From positions 1-44,309 of the forward strand of contig JADJRC010000029.1 in the NCBI GenBank assembly GCA_016712415.1: a stretch of DNA of 44,309 nucleotides, read 5' to 3'. The notes under the pieces are model-generated. The model ran no database searches. It saw only the letters and a list, made by a program, of their open reading frames with translations, and was not told where the DNA came from. The position numbers and the translations under genes were made by a program. Positions 24,970 through 33,087 of this stretch are shown piece after piece; within the stretch, counting starts at the first letter, position 1; each line of letters begins with the position of its first letter. The stretch is from Lewinellaceae bacterium (lineage in GTDB: Bacteria; Bacteroidota; Bacteroidia; Chitinophagales; Saprospiraceae).

Positions 24970-25998
24970 TCAGAGGGCCAATACCCGCGCTTTTTCCCCG
25001 GCTTGCTTCGATGCGGCATAAAGCTCCGCCGTTTCCCCTATCGTATGGGCTATGGGCCGGTACTTAAATCCGGGTATGGAAAGTGATTTCTCGTTGGCAT
25101 AGTAAAACGTCGACACGCTCGACCGCGCGCTTTCTTTGGTGGCCACAGGCTCCAGACCGAGTATTTTTTCCTTGAGCCATTCCACGCGCCAGGCTACTTC
25201 CGCCAGCAGGGGCGTGACTTTTATGGAGGGCGCCGGAACGCCCAACGCGGTAGAAATCAGATCGAATAATTCCCGAAAGGGCATGTTCTGCGCATTCAGG
25301 ATGTAGCGCTCGCCTTCCACGTCGCTTTCAAGCAGCAACAGCATGAACTGTGCAACATCACGCACATCCACGAAGCCCGAGCGCCCTACAGGCCAGAATT
25401 TCAGGCCTTTGTCGATCTGTGTGAAAAAACGCGGCGATCCGGCATCCCAGAAGCCGCTGCCGAGAATAACAGAAGGGTTCACGACGGCAACCGGCAGCCC
25501 TTCGGCGCGTCCGCGCCATACCTCCTGCTCGCTGAGGTATTTGCTTATGGCGTAGCGGCTGTTGCCTTTACCGGTTATCCATTTTGAATTTTCGTCCAGG
25601 TTTGGCCGCTCTTTCGAGCGTCCGAATGCCGCAATGCTGCTCACATGCACGAACTTTTGCACCCCCGCTTCGAGCGCGAGGTTGACCAGGTTGGCTGTCC
25701 CGTTCACATTGATGCGGGTAAGCCGCTCCGCGTCACGCGGGTGAAAGGAACTGATTGCAGCACAATGCATGATATGTGTGACGCCAGGCATGGCATCCTC
25801 GAGCGAAACGATATCCGTTACGTCGCCCGATACCCATTCCACCTGACCGGCAACGGAGGCTATCATGTCCATCGGACTGGAGTCGCGGCGAAGGGCACGG
25901 ACGCGGTAGCCGTTTTTTACCAGAAGCCGGGTGAGGTAGGAACCGAGGAAACCGGTACCGCCGGTAACCAGTATGAGCGATGCGTTTTTGTTGGTCAT
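24970..25998 (-). CDS. NAD-dependent epimerase/dehydratase (extended SDR)
   Basis: 342 residues. Rossmann loop TGGTGFLGSYLTRLL (GxxGFLG) near residue 12, VSGDVTD, then HCAAISSFHPRD and the Ser of VSSIAAFG, with catalytic YAISK (about residue 155). This is the extended short-chain dehydrogenase family, like dihydroflavonol-4-reductase or 3-beta-hydroxysteroid dehydrogenase types; substrate unknown. The start codon overlaps the stop of the upstream cytochrome c gene (ATGA, 25995-25998), so the two are translationally coupled. Confidence 0.92.
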   Translation of the reverse strand: MTNKNASLILVTGGTGFLGSYLTRLLVKNGYRVRALRRDSSPMDMIASVAGQVEWVSGDVTDIVSLEDAMPGVTHIMHCAAISSFHPRDAERLTRINVNGTANLVNLALEAGVQKFVHVSSIAAFGRSKERPNLDENSKWITGKGNSRYAISKYLSEQEVWRGRAEGLPVAVVNPSVILGSGFWDAGSPRFFTQIDKGLKFWPVGRSGFVDVRDVAQFMLLLLESDVEGERYILNAQNMPFRELFDLISTALGVPAPSIKVTPLLAEVAWRVEWLKEKILGLEPVATKESARSSVSTFYYANEKSLSIPGFKYRPIAHTIGETAELYAASKQAGEKARVLAL

Positions 25999-26351
25999 TG
26001 TTTCTTGAGTGTCAGGGTATATTCTGCCACGGCCTTAATCTCTTCCGGTGAAAGGATTTCATTGAAAGGTGTCATTAGTTTTTTGCCGTTGGTGATGATA
26101 TGGAGGCGTTCTTCAAGCGTAAGAGCGCTGACGCTGAGGTCTTTTGCGCCGTTCAGGCCGAGTTTACCATCAGCGCCGTGACAAATCACGCAATACTGCC
26201 GGAACACGGCCATACCGTCGGGCGGTGCGGGAGGGGTCGCAACCCGTGCCGCCGCAGCCTTTTGGTTGATTTGCTCTTCAACAGAGCCACAGGAGATGAT
26301 GAGCAACGCAAGGGCGCCGGTAAAAATGGCAAGAATGTGTCGTGTATGCAT
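25995..26351 (-). CDS. Small cytochrome c lipoprotein
   Basis: 118 residues: lipobox near the start (ALALLIISCGS), then one class I cytochrome c domain with haem motif CVICH (around 54-58) and a likely axial Met in KKLMTPFNEI near residue 92. It would be exposed in the periplasm and carry electrons to or from a larger redox partner. It is the first gene of a two-gene unit with the epimerase, overlapping it by four bases. Nothing here shows which redox pathway it serves. Confidence 0.92.
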   Translation of the reverse strand: MHTRHILAIFTGALALLIISCGSVEEQINQKAAAARVATPPAPPDGMAVFRQYCVICHGADGKLGLNGAKDLSVSALTLEERLHIITNGKKLMTPFNEILSPEEIKAVAEYTLTLKKQ

Positions 26352-26548
26352 AAAAAATGGTCATCCGGCTATTTTAAGGCCGGGGCTAAAAAAACGCCAA
26401 AGTTGCAGCAGTGTTCTCATTTTCGGGCAAATACCTGAAAAGCGCACTGCGTCGGGCCGTCAGGCGCCGTACTATCCGAAAAGGTAGGCGGCAGTAAAAA
26501 TTTGTTGCGCCAGGCCCAAATGCGACTATAACAAATAACGAATAGTGG
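26352..26548. other. Gene-free stretch, no clear content
   Basis: No gene, repeat or terminator of note is seen. It lies upstream of the cytochrome c gene and would hold its promoter. Confidence 0.5.
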
Positions 26549-26556
26549 TATATTTG
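26549..26556 (+). promoter_or_regulatory. Candidate -7 box of the 26563-26722 transcript
   Basis: TATATTTG fits TAnnTTTG. No TTTG is seen at the -33 place, so only the downstream half of the consensus is met. Confidence 0.35.
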
Positions 26557-26562
26557 TCTTTC

Positions 26563-26722
26563 AGGATTTTGCACAACCAACTGTTCGCAAAATTTAATTT
26601 TACACCTTGCGGGTCGAACACCCCAAATCAAACTTATCTCCTGAGGTTATTTCAATAATTGTTCATAGTGTTTGTTTTTTGTTTTGTCCCTGTTAAGTAG
26701 CAATATTTAACAGGGTTTTTTG
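26563..26722 (+). ncRNA. Candidate structured small RNA, about 160 nt
   Basis: The stretch between the cytochrome c gene and the T9SS gene has no protein gene but is A/T-rich and structured. TCAGGA (26561-26566) pairs with TCCTGA (26639-26644), enclosing an inner hairpin TTTTGC/GCAAAA (26567-26572/26587-26592) and GGG...CCC. It ends in a strong intrinsic terminator at 26688-26722. No protein gene follows on this strand, so an attenuator is unlikely and a free small RNA is more probable. I cannot match it with a known family; a 6S-like RNA is one thought, not supported by a clear motif. Confidence 0.4.
26688..26722 (+). terminator. Intrinsic terminator
   Basis: CCCTGTTAA (26688-26696) pairs with TTAACAGGG (26707-26715), a perfect 9-bp stem with a 10-base loop, followed by six T. 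Confidence 0.8.
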
Positions 26723-26859
26723 GTGTCTTTTCTCCCTTGTTGAAGAAGAAAATTATTAAAATATAAAAAAATATTACCTGTTTTGGGAAATTTTTTCTTT
26801 TTGGCACACGTTTGGCCTTTCAAATTGTAGCTTCATACAATAGAAACGGTTTAGTGAAA

Positions 26860-26895
26860 AAGCCCAAGGCAAACGTGCCTCGGGCTTCTTTTTTT
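26860..26895. terminator. Terminator downstream of the T9SS type B gene
   Basis: AAGCCCAAGGCA (26860-26871) pairs with TGCCTCGGGCTT (26876-26887) with one mismatch; T-runs lie on both strands (C then T7 on plus, T5 on minus). It is 54 bp past the stop of the minus-strand gene. Confidence 0.8.
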
Positions 26896-26948
26896 GAGGA
26901 ATTTCGGTAACCGTCTATTGAACAGGTTCAAGCGGTCGGCACGCCTCT

Positions 26949-28166
26949 CTACCGCAACAAAGTGAGGCTGCCTGTTTTAACTTTTTCCATGCCGTCGCAT
27001 TTGTAATACAGGCGGTACAGGAAAACACCTGGATTGACCGGGCTTCCCTGAAACGTACCGTCCCATACTCCGAATGCATCTTCGGCTGCAAAAACCCGTC
27101 CTCCCCACCTGTCAAACACCTCGAACGAGATAAACTCATCCACGGCAAAGGGATTGCTGACCCCAAAGGTGTCGTTGCGTCCGGGAGACCCGCCGGGGGT
27201 AAAGGCGTTCGGAATAAATATTTTGTTGCAATCCAGGGTATCCGGATCGATCACATTGACAAAAATGGTATCGGTCGCCAGGCAGTTGCTGTACTGCATC
27301 GATACGGTATACCGGGTAGGTCCGGTCGGCGTCACCACGGGATTGAATATGGTGGGGTCCGAAATACCGGTGGTGGGCGTCCAGGAATATGCGCTGGCGC
27401 AGGGCGCCGAAGTACTTACCTGAAAGGAGTTGCCGAGGTAAATAAGCGTGTCATTATTCAGGATATGGTCGGCACGCAGGTTGTATTTGTTGATCTCGTC
27501 TTCGCTCAGCGCCTTGCTGTGAAACCGGATTTCGTCAATATTGCCCCTGAAAGGCTGATCGAGGGGGCAGATCGGTTCACCGACCTTGAACACGGCATTG
27601 GAAGAAAGATCAATGCGGGCGATGGAAGTCCTGGAATCGCGCAATACCCCGTTGATGTATATCGAATAACGGCTGTTGCTGCGCGTCAGGGTAACATATT
27701 GCCAGCACGGCGCCGCGTCCATTTCTGCTGTGACGGTCACCAGCAGGCTGTCGTTCTCGCTGATGCCCGAGGTTATTTTTTGCGACTTGGCAGCATACCG
27801 CACCCAAAATGCTTTTTTGGTATTGCAGTTGTCCTGCTTGGACATGATAAGTTGCGAGCCGCCCTGCGATTGTCCGTCGGGCGCACGCATGTAGAAGCTG
27901 ACCGTGAAATCGCTGGTGGTGAAAATATCGGCAAACGGGCCTACAATATAGATAGCATCGTCGTCGCCGTCGAAAAGAAAAGACGAATCGCGCAGTCCGC
28001 AATTGCATTTGATGCCGCCCACGAGGGCTGCACTTGAGCCGTTGCCGCTGTCATCGACCCCTTTACAGTTGTCGAATGAAAAATAGGCTTCCAGTTTGTC
28101 GGAAACAGTTTGGGCCGTAAGCGCACTGCCGGCCAGGAGAAATGTCAGTAGGAGAAGTAATCGCAT
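26949..28166 (-). CDS. Secreted LamG-domain protein with T9SS type B sorting domain
   Basis: 405 residues with a signal peptide (MRLLLLLTFLLAGSALTAQ). Residues about 20-225 form a LamG/concanavalin-like domain (EAYFSFDNCKGVDDSGNG, GNIDEIRFHSKALSEDEI). A PKD-like segment follows (SAYSWTPTTGISDPTIFNP). The C-terminal 85 residues are the gliding-motility-associated CHU_C type: IFIPNAFTPGGSPGRNDTFG, then EVFDRWGGRVF, FGVWDGTFQG and GVFLYRLYYK. This type B signal directs export by the type IX secretion system and surface attachment. It likely binds a sugar or matrix component, which is inference from LamG. It ends the minus-strand run kinase-ybaB-this gene. Confidence 0.92.
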   Translation of the reverse strand: MRLLLLLTFLLAGSALTAQTVSDKLEAYFSFDNCKGVDDSGNGSSAALVGGIKCNCGLRDSSFLFDGDDDAIYIVGPFADIFTTSDFTVSFYMRAPDGQSQGGSQLIMSKQDNCNTKKAFWVRYAAKSQKITSGISENDSLLVTVTAEMDAAPCWQYVTLTRSNSRYSIYINGVLRDSRTSIARIDLSSNAVFKVGEPICPLDQPFRGNIDEIRFHSKALSEDEINKYNLRADHILNNDTLIYLGNSFQVSTSAPCASAYSWTPTTGISDPTIFNPVVTPTGPTRYTVSMQYSNCLATDTIFVNVIDPDTLDCNKIFIPNAFTPGGSPGRNDTFGVSNPFAVDEFISFEVFDRWGGRVFAAEDAFGVWDGTFQGSPVNPGVFLYRLYYKCDGMEKVKTGSLTLLR

Positions 28167-28263
28167 CCGAATCGAATTTTAGGACAAATAAACGCCGGTC
28201 GTTCGCACAAAGTATACGCCGGCAGGCTTTGAAAAGGCGTAAAACCGACACTTGCAGCCAAAC

Positions 28264-28575
28264 TCAGGGTTTCAGGAACTGATCCATGCCACCCGGCAGC
28301 ATGCCGCCCAGCAGTTTATTCGTTTCTGTAGCGGCTTTTTCTTTGGCTGCATCTAGCGCGCGGTTGACGGCTACCAGCAGCAGGTCTTCCAGTTGCTCAG
28401 AGTCGGTTAAATCCAGTTTGGACGAATCCACTTTGATGTTGCTGATGCGGAGGTCGGCGCTTGCCTTGACCAAAACGGCGCCATCGCCGGCTTCGGCTTC
28501 GACCGGCATGCCGGCAAGTTTCTGCTGGAGTTCTTCCTGTTGTTTTTGCAAATTGCCAAAAAGATTGTCGAACAT
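28264..28575 (-). CDS. ybaB: YbaB/EbfC-family nucleoid-associated protein
   Basis: 103 residues, the typical length of this small DNA-binding protein. Family pattern: MFDNLFGNLQKQQEELQQKL, then VLVKASADLRISNIKVD and ESLxD-like DLTDSEQLEDLLLVAVNRAL, ending Gly/Met/Pro rich. It forms dimers that bind DNA without strong sequence preference. It lies 53 bp downstream of a PfkB kinase gene on the same strand. In many bacteria ybaB is next to recR or dnaX; here it is not. Confidence 0.93.
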   Translation of the reverse strand: MFDNLFGNLQKQQEELQQKLAGMPVEAEAGDGAVLVKASADLRISNIKVDSSKLDLTDSEQLEDLLLVAVNRALDAAKEKAATETNKLLGGMLPGGMDQFLKP

Positions 28576-28628
28576 AGGTTTGTTGAATTGGTTGAAATAC
28601 CTGGAAAAGGAAATTTTTTACACGGTGT

Positions 28629-29542
28629 TCATGCCTGAAAATGAACGAGATCGGCAAATTTTTGCACCCGGTTGCGGATCATGGCCGGGGTAAGACCCTT
28701 GAGCCGTTCAATGCTGAATTTTTCCACGCAGAACGATGCCATGGCCGAGCCGTATATCACGGCGCGCTTCATGTTGGCAAACGACAGATCGCCTGTTTTG
28801 GCCATCCAACCCATAAAGCCGCCGGCAAAGGTATCGCCGGCGCCCGTGGGGTCGATCACCTCGGTGAGGGGAAGGGCGGGAGCGAAAAACACGCTTTTCC
28901 CATTGAACAACAAGGCGCCGTGTTCCCCTTTCTTGATGACCAGGTATTTTGGCCCCATCCTGTGAATGCCCTGAGCCGCTTTTACGAGGAGTGCTCGCCT
29001 GATAGCTGGCGCGCCTCTTCGTCGTTGATGGTCAGAACGTCAATTTTTTTCAACACTTTCTGCAAGTCGGGCAATGCGGTGTCCATCCAGAAATTCATGG
29101 TGTCCAGCACGACCAGTTTGGGCCTGCGTTTCAGTTGCTGCAACACGCGCATTTGAACGGCCGGGGTGAGGTTGCCGAGCATCAGGTACTCCGCAGTGCG
29201 GTATGCCTCCGGCAATACAGGGTCAAAGGTCGCCAGTACGTTGAGCTGGGTGTCGAGTGTATCGCGCGAATTGAGGTCGCGATCGTACCGGCCTGCCCAG
29301 AAAAAAGATTTTTCACCGGGTTTAATTTGCAGTCCCTGCAAATCGATACCCCGGCCGCGCATGTAATCCAGCGTCTCTTCCGGGAAATCGTCGCCGACAA
29401 CCGAAACGATGCGCACGGGCTTTACAAAATACGATGCAGCCAGTGAAATATAGGTGCAAGCCCCGCCTACTACTTTTTCAGCATGGTAAAAAGGGGTCTC
29501 GATGTCGTCAAAAGCGACGGTGCCGACGGCGACTAAACTCAT
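28629..29542 (-). pseudogene. PfkB-family sugar/nucleoside kinase, single frameshift
   Basis: The first part (ATG 29542, MSLVAVGTVAFDDIETPF) has the N-terminal PfkB fold with the GGACTYISLAA region. It stops at 28982 after SGEHSS. Restoring one C in the run near 28988 continues through LVKAAQGIHRMGPKYLVIKK to the catalytic loop DPTGAGDTFAGGFMGW (Asp of GAGD as base). The total is about 304 residues, normal length. Its substrate is unknown; ribokinase-like enzymes phosphorylate sugars or nucleosides. It is divergent from psuG across the tRNA-Asn gene and upstream of ybaB. The break is likely a sequencing error. Confidence 0.85.
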
Positions 29543-29577
29543 TTTTTAATTTTTGGTGAAAAAATTGCGCTGCAAAG

Positions 29578-29609
29578 ATTGTATTTTCTTGGGGCCGGAC
29601 ATACCTTTG
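29578..29609 (+). promoter_or_regulatory. Promoter of tRNA-Asn
   Basis: ATTG at 29578-29581, a 20-base spacer and TACCTTTG at 29602-29609 fit the Bacteroidota consensus with one mismatch in the -33 box. Transcription would start near 29616, about 35 nt before the mature tRNA. Confidence 0.6.
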
Positions 29610-29650
29610 CCGCCGCTTTTGCAAGAAACAATTTTTTGTAAAACAAAAAT

Positions 29651-29724
29651 GCCTCATTAGCTCAGTCGGTTAGAGCGGCGGACTGTTAATCCGTAGGTCC
29701 AAGGTTCAAGTCCTTGATGAGGCG
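29651..29724 (+). tRNA. trnN: tRNA-Asn (GTT)
   Basis: Cloverleaf of 74 nt: acceptor GCCTCAT pairs with ATGAGGC, D arm GCTC/GAGC, anticodon arm GCGGA-CTGTTAA-TCCGT with anticodon GTT at 29685-29687, and T arm CAAGG-TTCAAGT-CCTTG. The discriminator base is G. CCA is not encoded. GTT reads AAC/AAU, so Asn. Confidence 0.97.
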
Positions 29725-29727
29725 CTG

Positions 29728-29757
29728 AAAGCCTTCGCATTTGCGAGGGCTTTTTTG
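29728..29757 (+). terminator. Terminator after tRNA-Asn
   Basis: AAAGCCTTCGC (29728-29738 region) pairs with GCGAGGGCTTT with one bulge/mismatch and a TTT loop region, followed by T6 at 29751-29756. It separates the tRNA from psuG. Confidence 0.8.
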
Positions 29758-29774
29758 TTTTTACGGCATTTCAC

Positions 29775-30692
29775 ATGAAAAACCCACACCTGACAGTCTC
29801 CCGTGAAGTGCAGGCAGCGCTGGACGGCCAACATCCGGTGGTCGCGCTGGAAAGCACCATCATTGCACACGGCATGCCTTACCCGCGCAATGTGGAAACG
29901 GCCATGCGGGTCGAGCAAGCCGTGCGTGCCGCCGGCGCGGTACCCGCCACCTGCGCCATCATTGATGGAAAACTGCACGCCGGACTGGATGCAGCAGCGA
30001 TCGAACTGCTGGGCAAGGTCGGCAGCGGTATCCCCAAGGCCAGCCGCCGCGACCTGGCTTACCTGGTCAGCCAGGGCAAAAACGGCGCGACGACAGTGGC
30101 CTCTACCATGATTATCGCGCACCTTGCCGGCATCCGGATTTTTGCTACAGGCGGCATCGGCGGCGTGCACCGGGGCGGCGAGAACACCCTCGATATTTCT
30201 GCCGATCTGCAGGAACTGGCACAAACACCCGTAGCGGTGGTGAGCGCAGGGGCCAAAAGTATTCTCGACCTGGGTCTGACGCTGGAATACCTCGAAACCT
30301 TCGGCGTGCCGGTCATTGGTTTTGGTACCGATGAATTTCCCGCCTTTTTTACCCGAAAGAGCGGTTTTGGGGTCGATTACCGGCTTGATTCGGCACAGGA
30401 AGTTGCCCAATTGCTGAAAGCGCATTGGGAACTGGGCATGAAGAGCGGCGCACTTATCGCCAACCCGGCGCCTGTCGACCATCAACTTGATCCCGATGCC
30501 ATGCAGTCTGCCATTGAAGAAGCCCTGGCTGACGCCGACCGGAAGGGCATAAAAGGCAAGGCGATCACGCCTTTTTTGCTGGCAGCCGTGGAAAAACTGA
30601 CGGGTGGGAAGAGTTTGGAGGCGAATATCGAACTGGTGCTGGGAAATGCGCGGCTGGCGGGAGAAGTGGCGGTAATGCTGTCAAACAAATAA
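29775..30692 (+). CDS. psuG: Pseudouridine-5'-phosphate glycosidase
   Basis: Cleaves pseudouridine 5'-phosphate to uracil and ribose 5-phosphate, a step in modified-nucleoside recycling. 305 residues, standard length. Family pattern: VVALESTIIAHGMPYPRN near residue 22, RRDLAYLVSQGKNGATTVAS, FATGGIGGVHRGGE, SAGAKSILDLGLTLEYLET and SGALIANPAP with the conserved catalytic Lys/Glu/Asp region. Start ATG 29775 fits. In other bacteria it is paired with the PfkB kinase psuK; a PfkB gene is on the other side of the tRNA but on the opposite strand. Its 3' end overlaps radA (convergent) by 12 bases. Confidence 0.95.
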   Translation: MKNPHLTVSREVQAALDGQHPVVALESTIIAHGMPYPRNVETAMRVEQAVRAAGAVPATCAIIDGKLHAGLDAAAIELLGKVGSGIPKASRRDLAYLVSQGKNGATTVASTMIIAHLAGIRIFATGGIGGVHRGGENTLDISADLQELAQTPVAVVSAGAKSILDLGLTLEYLETFGVPVIGFGTDEFPAFFTRKSGFGVDYRLDSAQEVAQLLKAHWELGMKSGALIANPAPVDHQLDPDAMQSAIEEALADADRKGIKGKAITPFLLAAVEKLTGGKSLEANIELVLGNARLAGEVAVMLSNK

Positions 30693-32063
30693 CGCCCGTT
30701 TCAACTCCTCCACCTTCCCAAGTGTCTGGATACGAATCCCGTAGCGCCCGGGGTCGATGCCTTTCATGCCGTATTTCGACACGTAGATTTCCTTGAATCC
30801 AAGCCGGTCGGCTTCGGAGATGCGCTGTTCGACGCGTTGCACGGCGCGGATCTCGCCCGACAGCCCTACTTCGCCCGCGAAGCAGATATTGGAGGGAATA
30901 CTGACGTCCTGCAGCGAAGAGATAAGGGAAACGACGATGGCCAGGTCGATGGCCGGGTCTTCCACGCGGATACCGCCTGCGAGGTTGAGGAACACGTCGT
31001 TGATGCTGAAAAAATAGCCGCAGCGTTTTTCCAGCACAGCCAGCAGCATCGACAGCCGGCGCATATCGAAACCCGTCGCCGAGCGCTGGGGCGTGCCGAA
31101 CACGGCCTTGCTCACCAGCGCCTGTGTTTCGATCAGCATGGGGCGCATGCCCTCCATGGTAGCGGCCACGGCGCAGCCGCTGAGTTCCTCGTCTTTCTGG
31201 CTGAGCAGCAGTTCGGATGGATTGCTCACCTCGCGCAGCCCGGCTGCCTGCATTTCGTAGATACCCATCTCGTCGGTGCTGCCGAAGCGGTTTTTCAGGG
31301 TGCGCAGGATGCGGTAGGTGTTGTGGCGGTCGCCCTCGAACTGGAGCACGCAATCCACGATGTGTTCGAGCAGTTTTGGTCCGGCGATGTCGCCCTCCTT
31401 GTTGATGTGGCCGACGAGAAAAATAGGCACGTTGGTTTCTTTGGCAAATCGCAGGAGTTCGCCCGTGCATTCGCGCACCTGTGCGATGCCGCCTGGCGCG
31501 GAATCGAGGTGGGGCGTGCTCATGGTCTGGATAGAGTCGACGACCATCATCTGCGGCATAAGTTCCTGCGCCTGCTGGAGGATTTTGGTTGTATTCGTTT
31601 CCGTCAGGATGTAGCACTCGCTTTTGAAATCGCCCACGCGGTCGGCGCGCATCTTGATTTGTTCTTCGCTTTCCTCACCGCTCACATAAAGCACCTTGGC
31701 CGGTATTTTCATGGCAATCTGGAGCAGCAGGGTGCTTTTCCCGATACCCGGTTGTCCGCCGATGAGCACCAGCGAACCCGGCACGATGCCGCCGCCGAGC
31801 ACGCGGTTGAGTTCCTGGTCGGGTGTGGAGAGGCGCAGTGTACGGCCGGTTTGCACCTGTTCGAGCAGTACGGCTTTGGGCGATTCGGTTCGCCCGCCCA
31901 TGGTCGGCGCCCAGGATTTTCGCTTTTCTTCGGCGGTGGTTTCTTTCTGGATCAATTCTTCCTGGTACGTGTTCCACTCATTACACTGCGGGCACTTGCC
32001 CAGCCACTTGGGGGAAGATGCGCCGCAACTGGAGCAAAAGAATATGGTGCGTGGTTTTGCCAT
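30681..32063 (-). CDS. radA: DNA repair protein RadA
   Basis: RecA-like ATPase that aids branch migration during recombinational repair. 460 residues. The N-terminal zinc finger uses Cys10, Cys13, Cys24 and Cys27 (CSSCGASSPKWLGKCPQC). Walker A is GGQPGIGKST at 102-111, VVDSIQT near 174-180 serves as Walker B, and the RadA signature KNRFG is at 257-261. The C-terminal part is the Lon-like domain (GGIRVEDPAIDLAIVVSLIS). Start ATG 32063. It converges on psuG and overlaps it by 12 bases. Confidence 0.97.
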   Translation of the reverse strand: MAKPRTIFFCSSCGASSPKWLGKCPQCNEWNTYQEELIQKETTAEEKRKSWAPTMGGRTESPKAVLLEQVQTGRTLRLSTPDQELNRVLGGGIVPGSLVLIGGQPGIGKSTLLLQIAMKIPAKVLYVSGEESEEQIKMRADRVGDFKSECYILTETNTTKILQQAQELMPQMMVVDSIQTMSTPHLDSAPGGIAQVRECTGELLRFAKETNVPIFLVGHINKEGDIAGPKLLEHIVDCVLQFEGDRHNTYRILRTLKNRFGSTDEMGIYEMQAAGLREVSNPSELLLSQKDEELSGCAVAATMEGMRPMLIETQALVSKAVFGTPQRSATGFDMRRLSMLLAVLEKRCGYFFSINDVFLNLAGGIRVEDPAIDLAIVVSLISSLQDVSIPSNICFAGEVGLSGEIRAVQRVEQRISEADRLGFKEIYVSKYGMKGIDPGRYGIRIQTLGKVEELKRALFV

Positions 32064-32371
32064 GGCGTCGGTATTTTAAAACACAAATGTCTTATTTTTG
32101 AAATAATTTAAAACAAAAAATATAATTTTAAAACAAAAAATGCAACACTGTACGGCCAATCCAGGTTCGACCGGACTGTCCGTACTGAGACATTACCCTT
32201 TCATTCCGCACAACCTGCACCTGTTTTTTTCGGTTATGCCGTTATAGTCCCAGAATTATTATACTCAAAGAAAATTGGTTTGCGAAAATAAACCTCAGGA
32301 TTCAATGCACTGGAATTCTGTGTATTCTTAAATTTGGAGAATTCCGATATAAACATGAAAAATAAAAAGCC
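32064..32371. other. AT-rich divergent promoter region, radA / msrA
   Basis: Two near copies of TTAAAACAAAAAAT lie at about 32108-32140 and the rest has no gene. TAAATTTG at 32329-32336 fits a -7 box for msrA, which would give a leader of about 30 nt. No clear -33 box is seen. No other feature is apparent. Confidence 0.4.
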
Positions 32372-33034
32372 ATGATCAAGTATTTGTTCCCATTCGTTGC
32401 GGCATTTGCCATACTGGTATCCTGCAACACTATTCCCAATAAATCTGCCGAAAACGGCGGCACTGCGCACAAGGCTTCCCTGCCGGACAACACGGTGTAC
32501 GGCACACTCGATACCGCCACATTTGCCTCCGGGTGCTTCTGGTGTGTGGAGGCTATTTTTGAAAGTCTGAAGGGTGTTAAGGAAGCGGTTTCGGGCTATT
32601 CGGGCGGCCACACGAAAAACCCCACATACGAACAGGTATGCAGCCATACTACCGGCCATACGGAGACAGTACAGGTGTACTACGACCCGAAGGTCATTTC
32701 GTACCAGGCCTTGCTGGAAGTGTATTTTGCCTCGCAGGACCCCACGCAGGTGAATGGTCAGGGGCCGGACCACGGCGACTCCTACCGGTCGGTTATCTTT
32801 TACAGCAACGAAACGGAACGCGATCTTGCCGAGGCCTACAAAAAACAACTCGACGCGTCGGGTAAGTATTCCGCTCCCATCGCGGTAATCATCCAGCCGC
32901 TGGAAGTATTTTACATGGCGGAGGGCTACCACCAGGATTACGAAAGAAACCATCCCGAGAACCCCTATGTGCGCAATGTATCCATTCCGCGCATCAACCG
33001 GATGAAGGCGCAGTTCCCGAATCTGTTGAAGTAA
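32372..33034 (+). CDS. msrA: Peptide methionine (S)-sulfoxide reductase, lipoprotein
   Basis: Reduces methionine S-sulfoxide in oxidised proteins. 220 residues. The start has a lipobox (FAILVSCN, Cys near 18), so the enzyme acts in the envelope. The active site is the GCFWCVEAIF motif (nucleophilic Cys of GCFWC, around residue 54). Other family parts: GYSGGHTKNPTYEQVC, HTETVQVYYDP and YMAEGYHQDY. msrB is not in the window. It is followed by a repeat hairpin and converges on the haloperoxidase gene. Confidence 0.95.
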   Translation: MIKYLFPFVAAFAILVSCNTIPNKSAENGGTAHKASLPDNTVYGTLDTATFASGCFWCVEAIFESLKGVKEAVSGYSGGHTKNPTYEQVCSHTTGHTETVQVYYDPKVISYQALLEVYFASQDPTQVNGQGPDHGDSYRSVIFYSNETERDLAEAYKKQLDASGKYSAPIAVIIQPLEVFYMAEGYHQDYERNHPENPYVRNVSIPRINRMKAQFPNLLK

Positions 33035-33042
33035 AAAGAAGG

Positions 33043-33086
33043 AGGTTGGGGGTTGGGGGTTTGTTACCCGCAACCCCCAACCTTTT
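33043..33086. terminator. GGTTGGG repeat hairpin between convergent genes
   Basis: AGGTTGGGGGTTG (33043-33055) is the perfect complement of 33071-33083, with a 15-base loop, followed by TTTT; A-rich on the other side. The arm is made of 7-bp words GGTTGGG. It fills the 53-bp gap between the msrA stop and the haloperoxidase stop and fits a two-way terminator. Confidence 0.75.
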
Positions 33087-33087
33087 G

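Noticed and set aside
26386..26631. 81-residue minus-strand frame upstream of the cytochrome c gene
   Set aside because: No motif, no clear ribosome site, and it overlaps the candidate small RNA and AT-rich control DNA.
30837..32111. Long plus-strand frame opposite radA
   Set aside because: radA motifs and zinc finger are on the minus strand; this product is His-, Ala- and Gly-rich with no domain.
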